IMG/VR virus record: IMGVR_UViG_3300005613_000175 | Location: 1-39,415 of that record | Reading direction: 5' to 3' (one strand) | Length of the DNA: 39,415 nucleotides | Source: a virus | Shown: positions 15,703 to 21,982 of the stretch, piece by piece | Numbering within the stretch: the stretch's first letter is position 1 | Layout: each line of letters starts with the position of its first letter | The notes under the pieces: generated by a model | The model's input: only the letters and a program-made list of their open reading frames with translations | The model's database searches: none | Told to the model about the DNA's origin: nothing | Translations under genes and position numbers: made by a program

Positions 15703-16417
15703 ACTGGTAATCCTCCATGTCTAGCAAGAGACTGTTGAGGTTTGACTCTGTTGTTAGCTCCTTAAGCTTCTGAAGCTCTTCCGGGGTTAGCCAGATGTTT
15801 TCCTTGACCTGCTGAAGGTTAGGACGGTTTTTCTTAACCACATGCTTAGGTACTTTTGAGAAGGTAGGGGGGTTAGGGGGCGAAGCTCCCTTTGGTTGTA
15901 AAGACTTTTCTTGAACAGGTTTGAGGCTTTCTTTATCTATTTCTTTAGTATCTGTTTCTATATCTGTTTTAGTATCTGGTATAGGTCTGCCCTTTTGGGA
16001 TAATCCATTTGCCCTTTTGGGATAATCCATTTGCCCTTTTGGGCATTTGTCTATGGAAATGTATTGTTTTTCGTTTTTGAAGGAATACCAGCAAGTGCGG
16101 TCATATTCATGCTTATTATAATTTCCTTTAATGATAATTTGATGCTTAACTAATTTATCTAAAATATTTCTTGTTTGTTTATATGACCAATATGGAAAGT
16201 GGGCAGCAATTTCTTCGATAGTCTCATATGTCCAAGTCCTTCCATCATGAAAATTGCGTTTAAGATTTTTATTCCGATTAATCCAAAATTGAAAATGATG
16301 AACTAAGACAGCAATGTCAATTCCATATAGAGATGCGAGTTCTACATCAAAAGAATGATGAAGGCTACTAACTTTTTCTTGATTTTCTTTTACTTTGTTT
16401 GGTAGACTGTTGTCCAT
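15554..16417 (-). CDS. Replication initiator, winged-helix (lambda O/DnaD-like)
   Basis: 287 aa, ATG behind AGAGGA. Residues 20-120 form a winged-helix domain common to phage initiators (IDIAVLVHHFQFWINRNK, then RTWTYETIEEIAAHFPYWSY, then the wing). A low-complexity linker follows (PKRANGLSQKGRPIP, TDIETDTKEIDKES), then a C-terminal helical part with YRALLKWLRNQ typical of proteins that contact the loader. It would bind the origin and recruit the DnaC-like protein. As in phage lambda O, the linker-coding DNA contains tandem repeats (15989-16043) that may be its own binding sites. Confidence 0.75.
   Translation of the reverse strand: MDNSLPNKVKENQEKVSSLHHSFDVELASLYGIDIAVLVHHFQFWINRNKNLKRNFHDGRTWTYETIEEIAAHFPYWSYKQTRNILDKLVKHQIIIKGNYNKHEYDRTCWYSFKNEKQYISIDKCPKGQMDYPKRANGLSQKGRPIPDTKTDIETDTKEIDKESLKPVQEKSLQPKGASPPNPPTFSKVPKHVVKKNRPNLQQVKENIWLTPEELQKLKELTTESNLNSLLLDMEDYQYANNHQYSNHYRALLKWLRNQRQSPKRKSPDNFTDNQWKAPEADLTIEF
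15989..16043. repeat. Iteron-like tandem repeats inside initiator gene (origin candidate)
   Basis: A 22-bp unit beginning GCCCTTTTGGGATAATCC is repeated at 15989-16010 and 16011-16032, with a third partial copy (GCCCTTTTGGGC, 16033-16044). Each unit has the small palindrome CCCTTTTGGG and the spacing is close to two helical turns. A-T rich sequence with repeated TATCTG flanks it at 15945-15985. Iterons inside the initiator gene are the lambda ori arrangement. The alternative is a simple coding repeat in a disordered linker. Confidence 0.5.
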
Positions 16418-16459
16418 AAAAATTCCTCTGTTAGTAACTTTAACTTAGGAAACAAAATG

Positions 16460-16487
16460 AGCCTCTCGCACTAACGAGGGGCTTTTT
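16460..16487 (+). terminator. Terminator-like hairpin
   Basis: AGCCTCTCG and CGAGGGGCT (16460-16482) pair over 9 positions with one wobble, loop CACTAA, followed by TTTTT. Orientation is plus strand. No plus-strand gene ends here, so it may end a short transcript or insulate the start of the minus-strand replication operon. Confidence 0.5.
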
Positions 16488-16597
16488 CGTTTACGGAACT
16501 TAAATCTATTCTCAAATTAATTCTTGATCAACTTATTTTTTTAGTTGCTTAGATAAAATTTTTTTCGTAAAACTAAATTGTTTTATTCTCAGTTTTT

Positions 16598-16721
16598 GAC
16601 CTTCCGAGGCGCATAGTGGCACATAAGGCAAGTTAGTGCATTGGATCGTAACCAATGTGGTGTGGGGGGATAGCATATAATACTTGTTAAGGCTATCTCT
16701 AGTAGGAAGGTCTTTTTTTTT
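16598..16721 (+). ncRNA. Candidate structured small RNA with terminator tail
   Basis: GACCTTCC (16598-16605) pairs perfectly with GGAAGGTC (16705-16712) across about 100 nt, and nine T follow (16713-16721). Inside, CATTGG-ATCGTAA-CCAATG makes a 6-bp stem with a 7-nt loop like an anticodon arm, and GATAGC/GCTATC makes another arm. It is G-rich in an AT-rich genome and has no open frame. No GTTCRA T-loop is present, so it is not a standard tRNA. A weak -10 (TATTCT, 16584-16589) lies upstream. It could be a phage regulatory RNA or part of an origin. Confidence 0.45.
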
Positions 16722-17000
16722 CTGAGGGAATCTCAGCAGACCGAAATCTGTTTGAGTAGAAAGGAGACAGGAGATATCCAGTCTTAGCTAGCACTTTCGA
16801 CCCTCTTTTTTTTAACTCAATCAACTCACAATCAGCTCATGAGCCAAATACCAAATCGGTATCAAAGTGATTGTCATTATGACTATCAGATTGATAGGTA
16901 CAAAAAAACCCCCTGAAGTTTTTATACCTCAGGAGGTCAAGGAGTTCTAGAAATGAAAAATCATCAAAAGAACTATTTAAAGTTAAAACTGGAGATTGTT
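16722..17000. other. Intergenic region between replication and recombination blocks
   Basis: Together with 16418-16721 this makes about 580 nt with no supported gene. It holds the plus-strand hairpin at 16460, the structured RNA candidate at 16598 and the minus-strand terminator at 16902. A short minus-strand frame after the terminator encodes a hydrophobic peptide (PINLIVIMTITLIPIWYLA), but it has only an internal ATG and is not called. A purine-rich GAAAGGAGACAGGAG stretch at about 16760-16774 is not followed by a good start. Confidence 0.4.
16902..16936 (-). terminator. Intrinsic terminator of recombination operon
   Basis: On the minus strand CCTCCTGA pairs with TCAGGGGG (one wobble position) around a 12-nt AT-rich loop and is followed by TTTTTTT. 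It lies 65 nt beyond the stop of the YqaJ gene (17001), the last gene of the operon starting at 19236, so it fits transcription end for that unit. Confidence 0.75.
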
Positions 17001-17903
17001 TTAAACCTCGAATGTTATTTTTACATAAGAGCTATTTTCTTTCCTAAATCTTTTTAGCTCTTCTTCAGAAATTTTCCACTCTTTCTGAACAGACTTCCAG
17101 TCTACATTACCTTTACGATTGACTTGCACAAGCTTAACCCCAGCATGTCTAAAATAAACAGACTTGCCTTCTGCTAGCTCTTTAAGCTGCTTTTCAACTG
17201 TCTTATAGTTCTTCTCAGCCTCGTTAAGCTCTTCTTTGAGATCTTTTAGCTTGTTAGCTAGCTGGTTCTCAAAGTCGTTATCATTTAAGACTAAATCTTT
17301 ATGAGTCAAAGCTGGTGGCTTCTCCGGCAGAATATTCTTAAACCAGAAATTAGTCTCTGCCGTAACTATCTTGTCTTGAAGCTTCTCATCTCTTGTAATA
17401 AGAATATATTCAGCATCTATCAACTCATTATTTTGACTGAACACAAAAAAATCTAAATGCATACCTTCCCAGTCCATAACAAGCATTGTCTTTTGACATT
17501 GGATTACATATGCCTCAGGAATTATGCCATTACGCACGTTTTCAAGTGTCTTTAAGCCTGTTGTCTTGATTTCGTGACCTTCGGTAGCCCCCTCGTTAAT
17601 ACAATCCAAAGAACAGCCCATAAACGTATGCTCTCCAGATTCATAACAGGCTGGTTTAAAGTCCTGCTGGAACTTATCGCAGATTATCTTTCTGGCTAAA
17701 GGTTCTAACTCTTTACCTCTTCGCATAATTTCATTTTCTTCTTGTTCCTTTCCAAAGATTTTTTCTTCAAATAACTGGAAAGATGTTTTCCAAGGTGAGA
17801 GCCCGAGCAAAGCTGCGGAATCTGTTCCACATAAATGAAGTCTGCGCCAACTTTTCCATTCTTCATTTCCTTGCTCCAAGTTAATCTTTTGTGGTTTATT
17901 CAT
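17001..17903 (-). CDS. YqaJ-family (lambda exonuclease-like) recombination nuclease
   Basis: 300 aa, ATG with AAGGAG 7 nt upstream. N-terminal signature EWKSWRRLHLCGTDSAALLG with SPWKT, then RRGKELEPLAR (Glu67), then the PD-(D/E)XK core: Asp100 in CSLD and Glu111-Ile-Lys113 in HEIKTT, and the later helix VIQCQKTMLVMDW. The C-terminus carries a helical arm (LKDLKEELNEAEKNYKTVEK). Such 5'-3' exonucleases resect double-strand ends and hand the strand to an annealing protein; here the ERF gene is in the same operon. The operon terminator follows. Confidence 0.88.
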   Translation of the reverse strand: MNKPQKINLEQGNEEWKSWRRLHLCGTDSAALLGLSPWKTSFQLFEEKIFGKEQEENEIMRRGKELEPLARKIICDKFQQDFKPACYESGEHTFMGCSLDCINEGATEGHEIKTTGLKTLENVRNGIIPEAYVIQCQKTMLVMDWEGMHLDFFVFSQNNELIDAEYILITRDEKLQDKIVTAETNFWFKNILPEKPPALTHKDLVLNDNDFENQLANKLKDLKEELNEAEKNYKTVEKQLKELAEGKSVYFRHAGVKLVQVNRKGNVDWKSVQKEWKISEEELKRFRKENSSYVKITFEV

Positions 17904-17926
17904 AACTAAACTCCTTTTGTTTTATT

Positions 17927-18433
17927 TTAATATTTCCATCCATATTTAAAGCTTAATCCGGGTATCCAAGAAACCCCTTCAGAGGTAAAAGTCGGAAATC
18001 TTAGATTAAGCTCTTTAATGTGTTTTTGATATTCTCTGCCTAATGTAAAAATAGGACTGATATGGCTAACAAACGCATGATCAAAATATGCTCCACCATA
18101 AGAAAAACCAAAGCTTGTCCCAGCTCCAAAATAGTCTCTTTCATTAAAATATCTTAGCCCTTTGATGTGACTCTCAACGCTACTAGCTATAAAAATTGTA
18201 GCTACATTAACGCTCAAATCAAAAGCTTGGTCTTTATCTTTAATGCGATACCCTAGCCCTACTGTAGGTAGTGGCAACGGTAAATAAATACCTGCACTCC
18301 CGTACCGAAAAGAGCTACTCTCTTTATAATCTGCTGAATCTTGATATTCTACCCATTCAGCGTTCCAATCTTCCTCTGGTTCTGCTGCAAAACCAGTGAT
18401 CATTAATAAACTAGCTACTAATAGTTTTTTCAT
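17927..18433 (-). CDS. Exported outer-membrane barrel-like protein
   Basis: 168 aa, ATG behind AAGGAGTTTAGTT. Residues 1-18 (MKKLLVASLLMITGFAAE) are a signal peptide with likely cleavage after GFA or FAA. The mature part alternates hydrophobic and polar residues in strands (IYLPLPLPTVGLGYR, FDLSVNVATIFIA, YFGAGTSFGFSYGG, HISPIFTLGREY, LSFKYGWKY) and ends in Tyr, as Gram-negative barrels do. The pattern resembles small outer-membrane-type proteins I associate with environmental Chlamydiota; this was not searched. It is sandwiched between the annealing protein and the exonuclease, a strange place for an envelope protein. A role in receptor masking or host envelope change is inference. Confidence 0.7.
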   Translation of the reverse strand: MKKLLVASLLMITGFAAEPEEDWNAEWVEYQDSADYKESSSFRYGSAGIYLPLPLPTVGLGYRIKDKDQAFDLSVNVATIFIASSVESHIKGLRYFNERDYFGAGTSFGFSYGGAYFDHAFVSHISPIFTLGREYQKHIKELNLRFPTFTSEGVSWIPGLSFKYGWKY

Positions 18434-18435
18434 AA

Positions 18436-19083
18436 CTAAACTCCTTTCTTGCTTTGTTTTTTCTTCTCAGCTTCTAAATTTAACAGCTCTTTCTTGATCG
18501 CTGCTAAATCTAACTGGCTTATGTGATTGATTTTATATACCCTCCTTAAATGCTCTTCAAAGGCTGCCACCCTGTCAACTGGCAGTTCTATTAAATAAGA
18601 CTCCGCTAAATTTATTAGCTCTTTCTTCTTCTTGAGTAGCTCTTCACTACTAGGCTGCTTATGCATCTTTTCATTTTGTAACCCTTGCGCATCATCATCC
18701 TCTTCCGCTGCAATCGATAACAAAGCCCCCAGCGAATACCTCTTAATATAAGTTATCTGTCCTCCAATCTGCTGCATGGTTTGCCCTTGAAGCGAAATAG
18801 GAAAGGTAACCTCTCCAATCTTAGAACCGTCTTTATATTGCAAATAAGTACTCAAAAGAGGCTTATCTTCTTTATAGATAATATCATGCTTGATAAGTAA
18901 ACCAGCCTCTAATAACGGCTGCTTAACACAGCTATATACCTCGGCTAGATCAGCATAAGCAAAATCCCTTCCCTGGTATTTAACTCTCTTATTAAAGCTA
19001 GGCTTCTTGAACTTCTTAGAAGCTTCAACAAACGCCTCATAAGCATTTGTAGATAATGCTTTCTCTTCTTTTTGTTTATTCAT
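18436..19083 (-). CDS. erf: ERF-family single-strand annealing protein
   Basis: 215 aa, ATG behind AAGGAGTTTAGTT. ERF signature: AYADLAEVYSCVKQPLLEAG, then the core QQIGGQITYIKRYSLGALLS and IAAEEDDDAQG. The C-terminal 80 residues are Lys/Glu-rich and helical (SEELLKKKKELINLAESYL). ERF proteins anneal complementary single strands in phage recombination and genome circularisation. Together with the YqaJ nuclease it makes a complete exonuclease/annealase pair. First main gene after the strong promoter at 19243-19271. Confidence 0.88.
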   Translation of the reverse strand: MNKQKEEKALSTNAYEAFVEASKKFKKPSFNKRVKYQGRDFAYADLAEVYSCVKQPLLEAGLLIKHDIIYKEDKPLLSTYLQYKDGSKIGEVTFPISLQGQTMQQIGGQITYIKRYSLGALLSIAAEEDDDAQGLQNEKMHKQPSSEELLKKKKELINLAESYLIELPVDRVAAFEEHLRRVYKINHISQLDLAAIKKELLNLEAEKKKQSKKGV

Positions 19084-19104
19084 AACTAAACTCCTTAGTT
19101 TAAA

Positions 19105-19119
19105 AGGGGGTTGCCCCCC
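19105..19119 (-). terminator. Attenuator-like hairpin in recombination operon leader
   Basis: On the minus strand GGGGG-GCAA-CCCCC is followed by TTTT, between promoter and the ERF start (hairpin about 19106-19119). A perfect GC stem with a short U tract in a leader suggests partial termination or mRNA protection; the tract is short, so readthrough is expected. Confidence 0.55.
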
Positions 19120-19226
19120 TCGGTTTATAGCTCTATATCATTATCGTTTAAAATTTCCCTTGCCATTTCTTCTATCGCATACCAACAAATTTCATGCTTA
19201 ACACTCCTTTATTGTGATAGATTATA

Positions 19227-19247
19227 ATAATCAATCACTTTGATTAT
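19227..19247. promoter_or_regulatory. Palindromic operator candidate over the start site
   Basis: ATAATCA (19227-19233) and TGATTAT (19241-19247) are perfect 7-bp inverted arms separated by 7 nt. The palindrome covers the -10 and the expected transcription start of the minus-strand promoter, the usual place for a repressor site. The cognate repressor is unknown; HTH proteins at 11928-12125 and 38631-38840 are candidates. Confidence 0.45.
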
Positions 19248-19271
19248 ATTTATAACCTTTCTTTTTGTCAA
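19243..19271 (-). promoter_or_regulatory. Perfect consensus sigma70 promoter of recombination operon
   Basis: On the minus strand TTGACA (19266-19271 complement), a 17-nt spacer and TATAAT (19243-19248 complement) match the consensus at all 12 positions. Transcription should start near 19236 and read the ERF, barrel-like and YqaJ genes. This is a classic strong early promoter using host RNA polymerase. Confidence 0.85.
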
Positions 19272-19293
19272 TGAAGAATATTTCTTTTACTTT
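19265..19293 (+). promoter_or_regulatory. Weak divergent promoter candidate for packaging genes
   Basis: TTGTCA (19265-19270), 17 nt, TACTTT (19288-19293) on the plus strand, sharing its -35 DNA with the opposing early promoter. It would start about 45 nt before ATG 19344. The -10 is poor, so this is tentative. Confidence 0.25.
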
Positions 19294-19343
19294 TAAGCTT
19301 AGCCTAAATCTCTACAGCTTACACACTAAAATAAAAAATTGTC

Positions 19344-19889
19344 ATGGCTCAAGGCGCTCCAAAAGGTAATAATTACGCTTTCTTTCGGAAAGATCACCCA
19401 ACCTATTCTGATAAGCAAATAGACGACATTTGCCAAGACCTCCTAAAATGGGCGAATGAGGCTGAAGATTTACACTTGTCTGGCTTTGCTCTTAAATACG
19501 GAAGATCTGAAGCATGGCTTTTTAATTTAGCTAAAAATCATAAGCAATTAAAAGAAACTATCCCACTCGCTAAACGCTTATTAGCAAAAAAGATGCTAAA
19601 TCTTTCTTTTTATAATAAGTCTGTAAACGCTTATACTGGCTTAGCTTATCTACCCGTTTATGACCAAGATTATAAGGCTTATTTAGATCATAAAGCTACT
19701 GTCCAAGCTGAAGCTAACCAAAAAGCAAAAGAAGCTTCTAGCTCTCAAGGTACAATTATTAACCTCCATTATCCGGATAAACACGAGGTTGTAAATGCTG
19801 GTAAGACAACGCCTAACAGCGATTGTAATAAAGCAAAACAAGCCAAAACCTCTAAAGGTAATTCAAAGCGTACTCCTAAAAAGGCGTAA
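19344..19889 (+). CDS. Putative terminase small subunit
   Basis: 181 aa. It begins MAQGAPKGNNYAFFRKDHPT, a phrase typical of small phage packaging proteins, followed by a helical body (QIDDICQDLLKWANEAEDLH, LSGFALKYGRSEAWLFNLAK) with a helix-turn-helix-like segment, and a Lys/Ser-rich tail. Small terminases recognise the packaging site and deliver DNA to the large subunit, encoded here 2.3 kb downstream. No good ribosome site precedes the ATG. It is the first gene of the plus-strand block; assignment by pattern and position. Confidence 0.6.
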   Translation: MAQGAPKGNNYAFFRKDHPTYSDKQIDDICQDLLKWANEAEDLHLSGFALKYGRSEAWLFNLAKNHKQLKETIPLAKRLLAKKMLNLSFYNKSVNAYTGLAYLPVYDQDYKAYLDHKATVQAEANQKAKEASSSQGTIINLHYPDKHEVVNAGKTTPNSDCNKAKQAKTSKGNSKRTPKKA

Positions 19890-20106
19890 CTTATTAAAGT
19901 ATTGCTGGCTTGACTGCCCCCGTCATATAGCTCACGAATCTTATATATCTCTCCCCCCTGAAAATCTAGTCTGGAAAGTCTTAGAAATCTTTTCTCTCAA
20001 GTATTTATTTGATGCGAATGAAATCAAACAAGCCTACACTAATAAACATATAATCCAAGTTATCAAAGGTGGTACTTATGACCTTACCCGCATCACTACA
20101 AATTAG
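19795..20106 (+). CDS. Overlapping hypothetical protein
   Basis: 103 aa in a different frame, overlapping the end of the small terminase by 95 nt and the start of the next gene by 29 nt. ATG 19795 has GAGG 6 nt upstream. The N-terminal third is basic and shaped by the overlap. The non-overlapped part (ESYISLPPENLVWKVLEIFS, LFDANEIKQAYTNK) looks like ordinary coding sequence and fills an otherwise empty 188-nt gap. Family unknown; it may be a remnant extended at its start. Confidence 0.45.
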   Translation: MLVRQRLTAIVIKQNKPKPLKVIQSVLLKRRNLLKYCWLDCPRHIAHESYISLPPENLVWKVLEIFSLKYLFDANEIKQAYTNKHIIQVIKGGTYDLTRITTN

Positions 20107-20548
20107 CCCTCAAGCTAGAGATATAACCTTTTCTTTTGCAGACTCTTTTAATTGCTGCCGATCATGTCGGACGCCTGATGACCGTATGTATGTTAACTCT
20201 CAAGGGCAATTAGAAAGATACAAAGTACACAAAGCCAACGGCTCACCTGAACAAGCCTTTGAAAGAGCTATTAGCCACTTAAACCTAACAATGGAAAGGA
20301 AGATTGTTTCTTTCCAAGGTGACCCTGACATATTCGCCCGTAAAGTTGATAGAGTGTTTCAGTCTATCAATGCCCTTAAAGAGATAAACCGTTCTCACAT
20401 TGAAGCGATTAACTCTTTAATGCTTGAGTACTTACAAGAGAAGCAGGAAGGTATTAAGCATGTTAAGTTTAAGGACAGGATTGTTCACCCTGTCGAGCTA
20501 TTAGAAGAGCCTGAGAGGGTAGAAGCTAGTAAGTGTGAAATATTATGA
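20078..20548 (+). CDS. Hypothetical protein
   Basis: 156 aa from ATG 20078 (AAAGG 8 nt upstream; GTG 20069 is less likely). It has a CRSC pair in FNCCRSCRTPDDRMYV that might bind metal or form disulphides, then a charged helical part (ERAISHLNLTMERKIVSFQG, HIEAINSLMLEYLQEKQEG). I recognise no family. It lies between the packaging genes and its partner is unknown. Confidence 0.55.
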   Translation: MTLPASLQISPQARDITFSFADSFNCCRSCRTPDDRMYVNSQGQLERYKVHKANGSPEQAFERAISHLNLTMERKIVSFQGDPDIFARKVDRVFQSINALKEINRSHIEAINSLMLEYLQEKQEGIKHVKFKDRIVHPVELLEEPERVEASKCEIL

Positions 20549-20997
20549 GTATAGCGAGGTTAGAGACTATTAACTATTCATTCTTAAGCTATGGAGTTGT
20601 ATTCAGTGGAGCGAAACTGTGTCAAGTATTGTTGAGCGAGCTGAGGTTTTAAGCGACTTTGTGAGCTATGACGAACTTTGGAGCGTATTAAGAAAGTTTG
20701 AGCGTAAGCGATTTCTTTCTAACCGAGCATCCAAGCGAGGTATATATATATTTATGGATAGAGTAACCCTAACGCGTAACTCCGTTACTTGTGCCTTAAA
20801 GTCAAGATTATATGGAATGCAATCAGCAGGGTTGGAATCTTATGGACATGATTTATAGTAAAATTAAAAAAGTGTGTCAAGCTTTTTTTTTGACTTTTAT
20901 AGACAAAAATATTTTTAATGAACGTCTGATAATATTTATTATGTTAAACATAGTCCTTGTAAATTCTAAAAAATAGCAAAAAACAGAAGGGGATAAA
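20549..20997 (+). other. AGCG-rich stretch and leader, doubtful coding
   Basis: A 449-nt interval with one doubtful frame: GTG 20619 to TAG 20858, 79 aa, no ribosome site, ending LYGMQSAGLESYGHDL. The motif AGCGA or AGCGT recurs about nine times between 20553 and 20740, which shapes the frame and argues for a repeat-rich element or decayed gene. GTAAC-TCC-GTTAC gives a small hairpin near 20777. The 3' part holds a promoter candidate (20890-20919). It could include packaging-related DNA since it lies between terminase genes. Confidence 0.4.
20890..20919 (+). promoter_or_regulatory. Promoter candidate for packaging/head operon
   Basis: TTGACT (20890-20895), 18 nt, TTTAAT (20914-20919): five of six matches in each hexamer, in very AT-rich DNA, about 80 nt before ATG 20998. 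It would drive the long plus-strand operon. Other -10-like sequences (GATAAT) lie just downstream. Confidence 0.5.
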
Positions 20998-21138
20998 ATG
21001 CCATTGAAAGCAGGGAAGGGACAAAAAGTAATAAAAAGTAACATTAGAGAGATGATAAGAGCAGGTCACCCAGTTAAGCAGGCGGTAGCTGCTGCCTACT
21101 CAAAAGCGGGCAAATCTAAAAAGAAGGGCAAGAGATGA
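20998..21138 (+). CDS. Small basic phage protein (MPLKxGKxQK type)
   Basis: 46 aa, ATG behind [27 protein letters not shown], then [12 protein letters not shown] and a Lys-rich end (SKKKGKR). This pattern is familiar from many short phage proteins encoded near terminases; function unknown, probably nucleic-acid binding from its charge. Its stop overlaps the ATG of the next gene (ATGA). Confidence 0.75.
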   Translation: MPLKAGKGQKVIKSNIREMIRAGHPVKQAVAAAYSKAGKSKKKGKR

Positions 21139-21362
21139 CACCAGATGATTACGATGATTTTATTGCATGGAAGAGAGGTTTAAACAAAGTATATTCTAAT
21201 GCTTATCTAAAAAGGCATAAAATACATAGTAGCGAATATGCTAATTGGAAGGTTCAAAATGATATTAGCATGTATGATGAGAAAGTGCTAATTAAGCTAT
21301 ATGCATTAGAAAAGCAAGTAGACAGGTTAGAGTCGATATTATATAAAGCCTTAGATGGCTAG
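21135..21362 (+). CDS. Small hypothetical protein
   Basis: 75 aa, starting in an ATGA overlap with the previous stop. Acidic start ([15 protein letters not shown]), then a helix ending in a leucine-spaced segment ([20 protein letters not shown]) that could form a short coiled coil. No family recognised. Part of the tight cluster before the large terminase. Confidence 0.6.
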   Translation: MTPDDYDDFIAWKRGLNKVYSNAYLKRHKIHSSEYANWKVQNDISMYDEKVLIKLYALEKQVDRLESILYKALDG

Positions 21363-21371
21363 GGGGCAATT

Positions 21372-21584
21372 ATGCGTTATTTTATGTTAGCTAGTATGTT
21401 TCTATGTTTAAGTGGCTGCGGAGTGATTAAAGGGCACTCAAATCCAATGATTAATGCAGGAATTAAAGTAATTGATAAAACAATGCCAGAAGATTCGTAT
21501 ATAGAAGAAAAAATAGAAGATGTTATCGAAGGAACTACTGGACTATCTTTAGACTTATCACCAGCTAGCCCAGAGGAGGAATAA
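21372..21584 (+). CDS. Small lipoprotein (outer spanin-like candidate)
   Basis: 70 aa. Residues 1-17 form a type II signal with lipobox LSGC (Cys16 or nearby), so the mature protein should be lipid-anchored. The rest is short and acidic, ending TGLSLDLSPASPEEE. Small phage lipoproteins of this kind can serve as outer spanins (Rz1 role) or in superinfection exclusion; it is not notably Pro-rich. Its stop TAA overlaps the next ATG. Confidence 0.7.
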   Translation: MRYFMLASMFLCLSGCGVIKGHSNPMINAGIKVIDKTMPEDSYIEEKIEDVIEGTTGLSLDLSPASPEEE

Positions 21585-21982
21585 TGACCGCTATTGTTAC
21601 CTTTAATTCTGTTAGAATGATAGAAGCCGATTATCATTCAGATCTAAGAGACAGAACAACTGATCTCTCTATTAAAAGAGATTGTCTTCAAAGAATTAAA
21701 ACTATCTTCAGGCATTTTAGGATACAAGACGGGCCTACTCAGCTAGAAAGAGTTGTTAATGAGATAAAAATTAGATATGGTTATAGCCACGCAATTTTTC
21801 TTTATGAATCTAGCACTTTTCCGCATGAGATAATATTGTTTAGAAGTCCTGAATCAGCAAATGAGGGAGCTGTTTTTGAGGTTGACAGCACCGACAGCAT
21901 AAGAAGCGACAACAGCGCTCAAGGTGATGAAGAAGAGTCAGCAGAGCTCCCAGAATTTATAGACCCATGGGGGCACATATGA
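21584..21982 (+). CDS. Hypothetical protein
   Basis: 132 aa, start in TAATG overlap with the lipoprotein gene. Soluble, with an N-terminal mixed domain (FNSVRMIEADYHSDLRDRTT, LERVVNEIKIRYGYSHAIFL) and an acidic Ser-rich C-terminus (SDNSAQGDEEESAELPEF). No family recognised. Position suggests a packaging or early virion assembly function. Confidence 0.55.
   Translation: MTAIVTFNSVRMIEADYHSDLRDRTTDLSIKRDCLQRIKTIFRHFRIQDGPTQLERVVNEIKIRYGYSHAIFLYESSTFPHEIILFRSPESANEGAVFEVDSTDSIRSDNSAQGDEEESAELPEFIDPWGHI

Noticed and set aside
15989-16043. CRISPR array
   Set aside because: The repeats are contiguous 22-bp tandem units with no spacers.
16598-16712. tRNA gene
   Set aside because: The CATTGG/CCAATG arm with a 7-nt loop resembles an anticodon arm, but no T-loop GTTCRA or proper D-arm can be placed and the acceptor-like stem encloses too long a sequence.
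16841-16900. Hydrophobic minus-strand micro-frame after the YqaJ terminator
   Set aside because: It has only an internal ATG, giving about 18 residues, and lies downstream of a strong terminator; AT-rich DNA often yields such peptides by chance.
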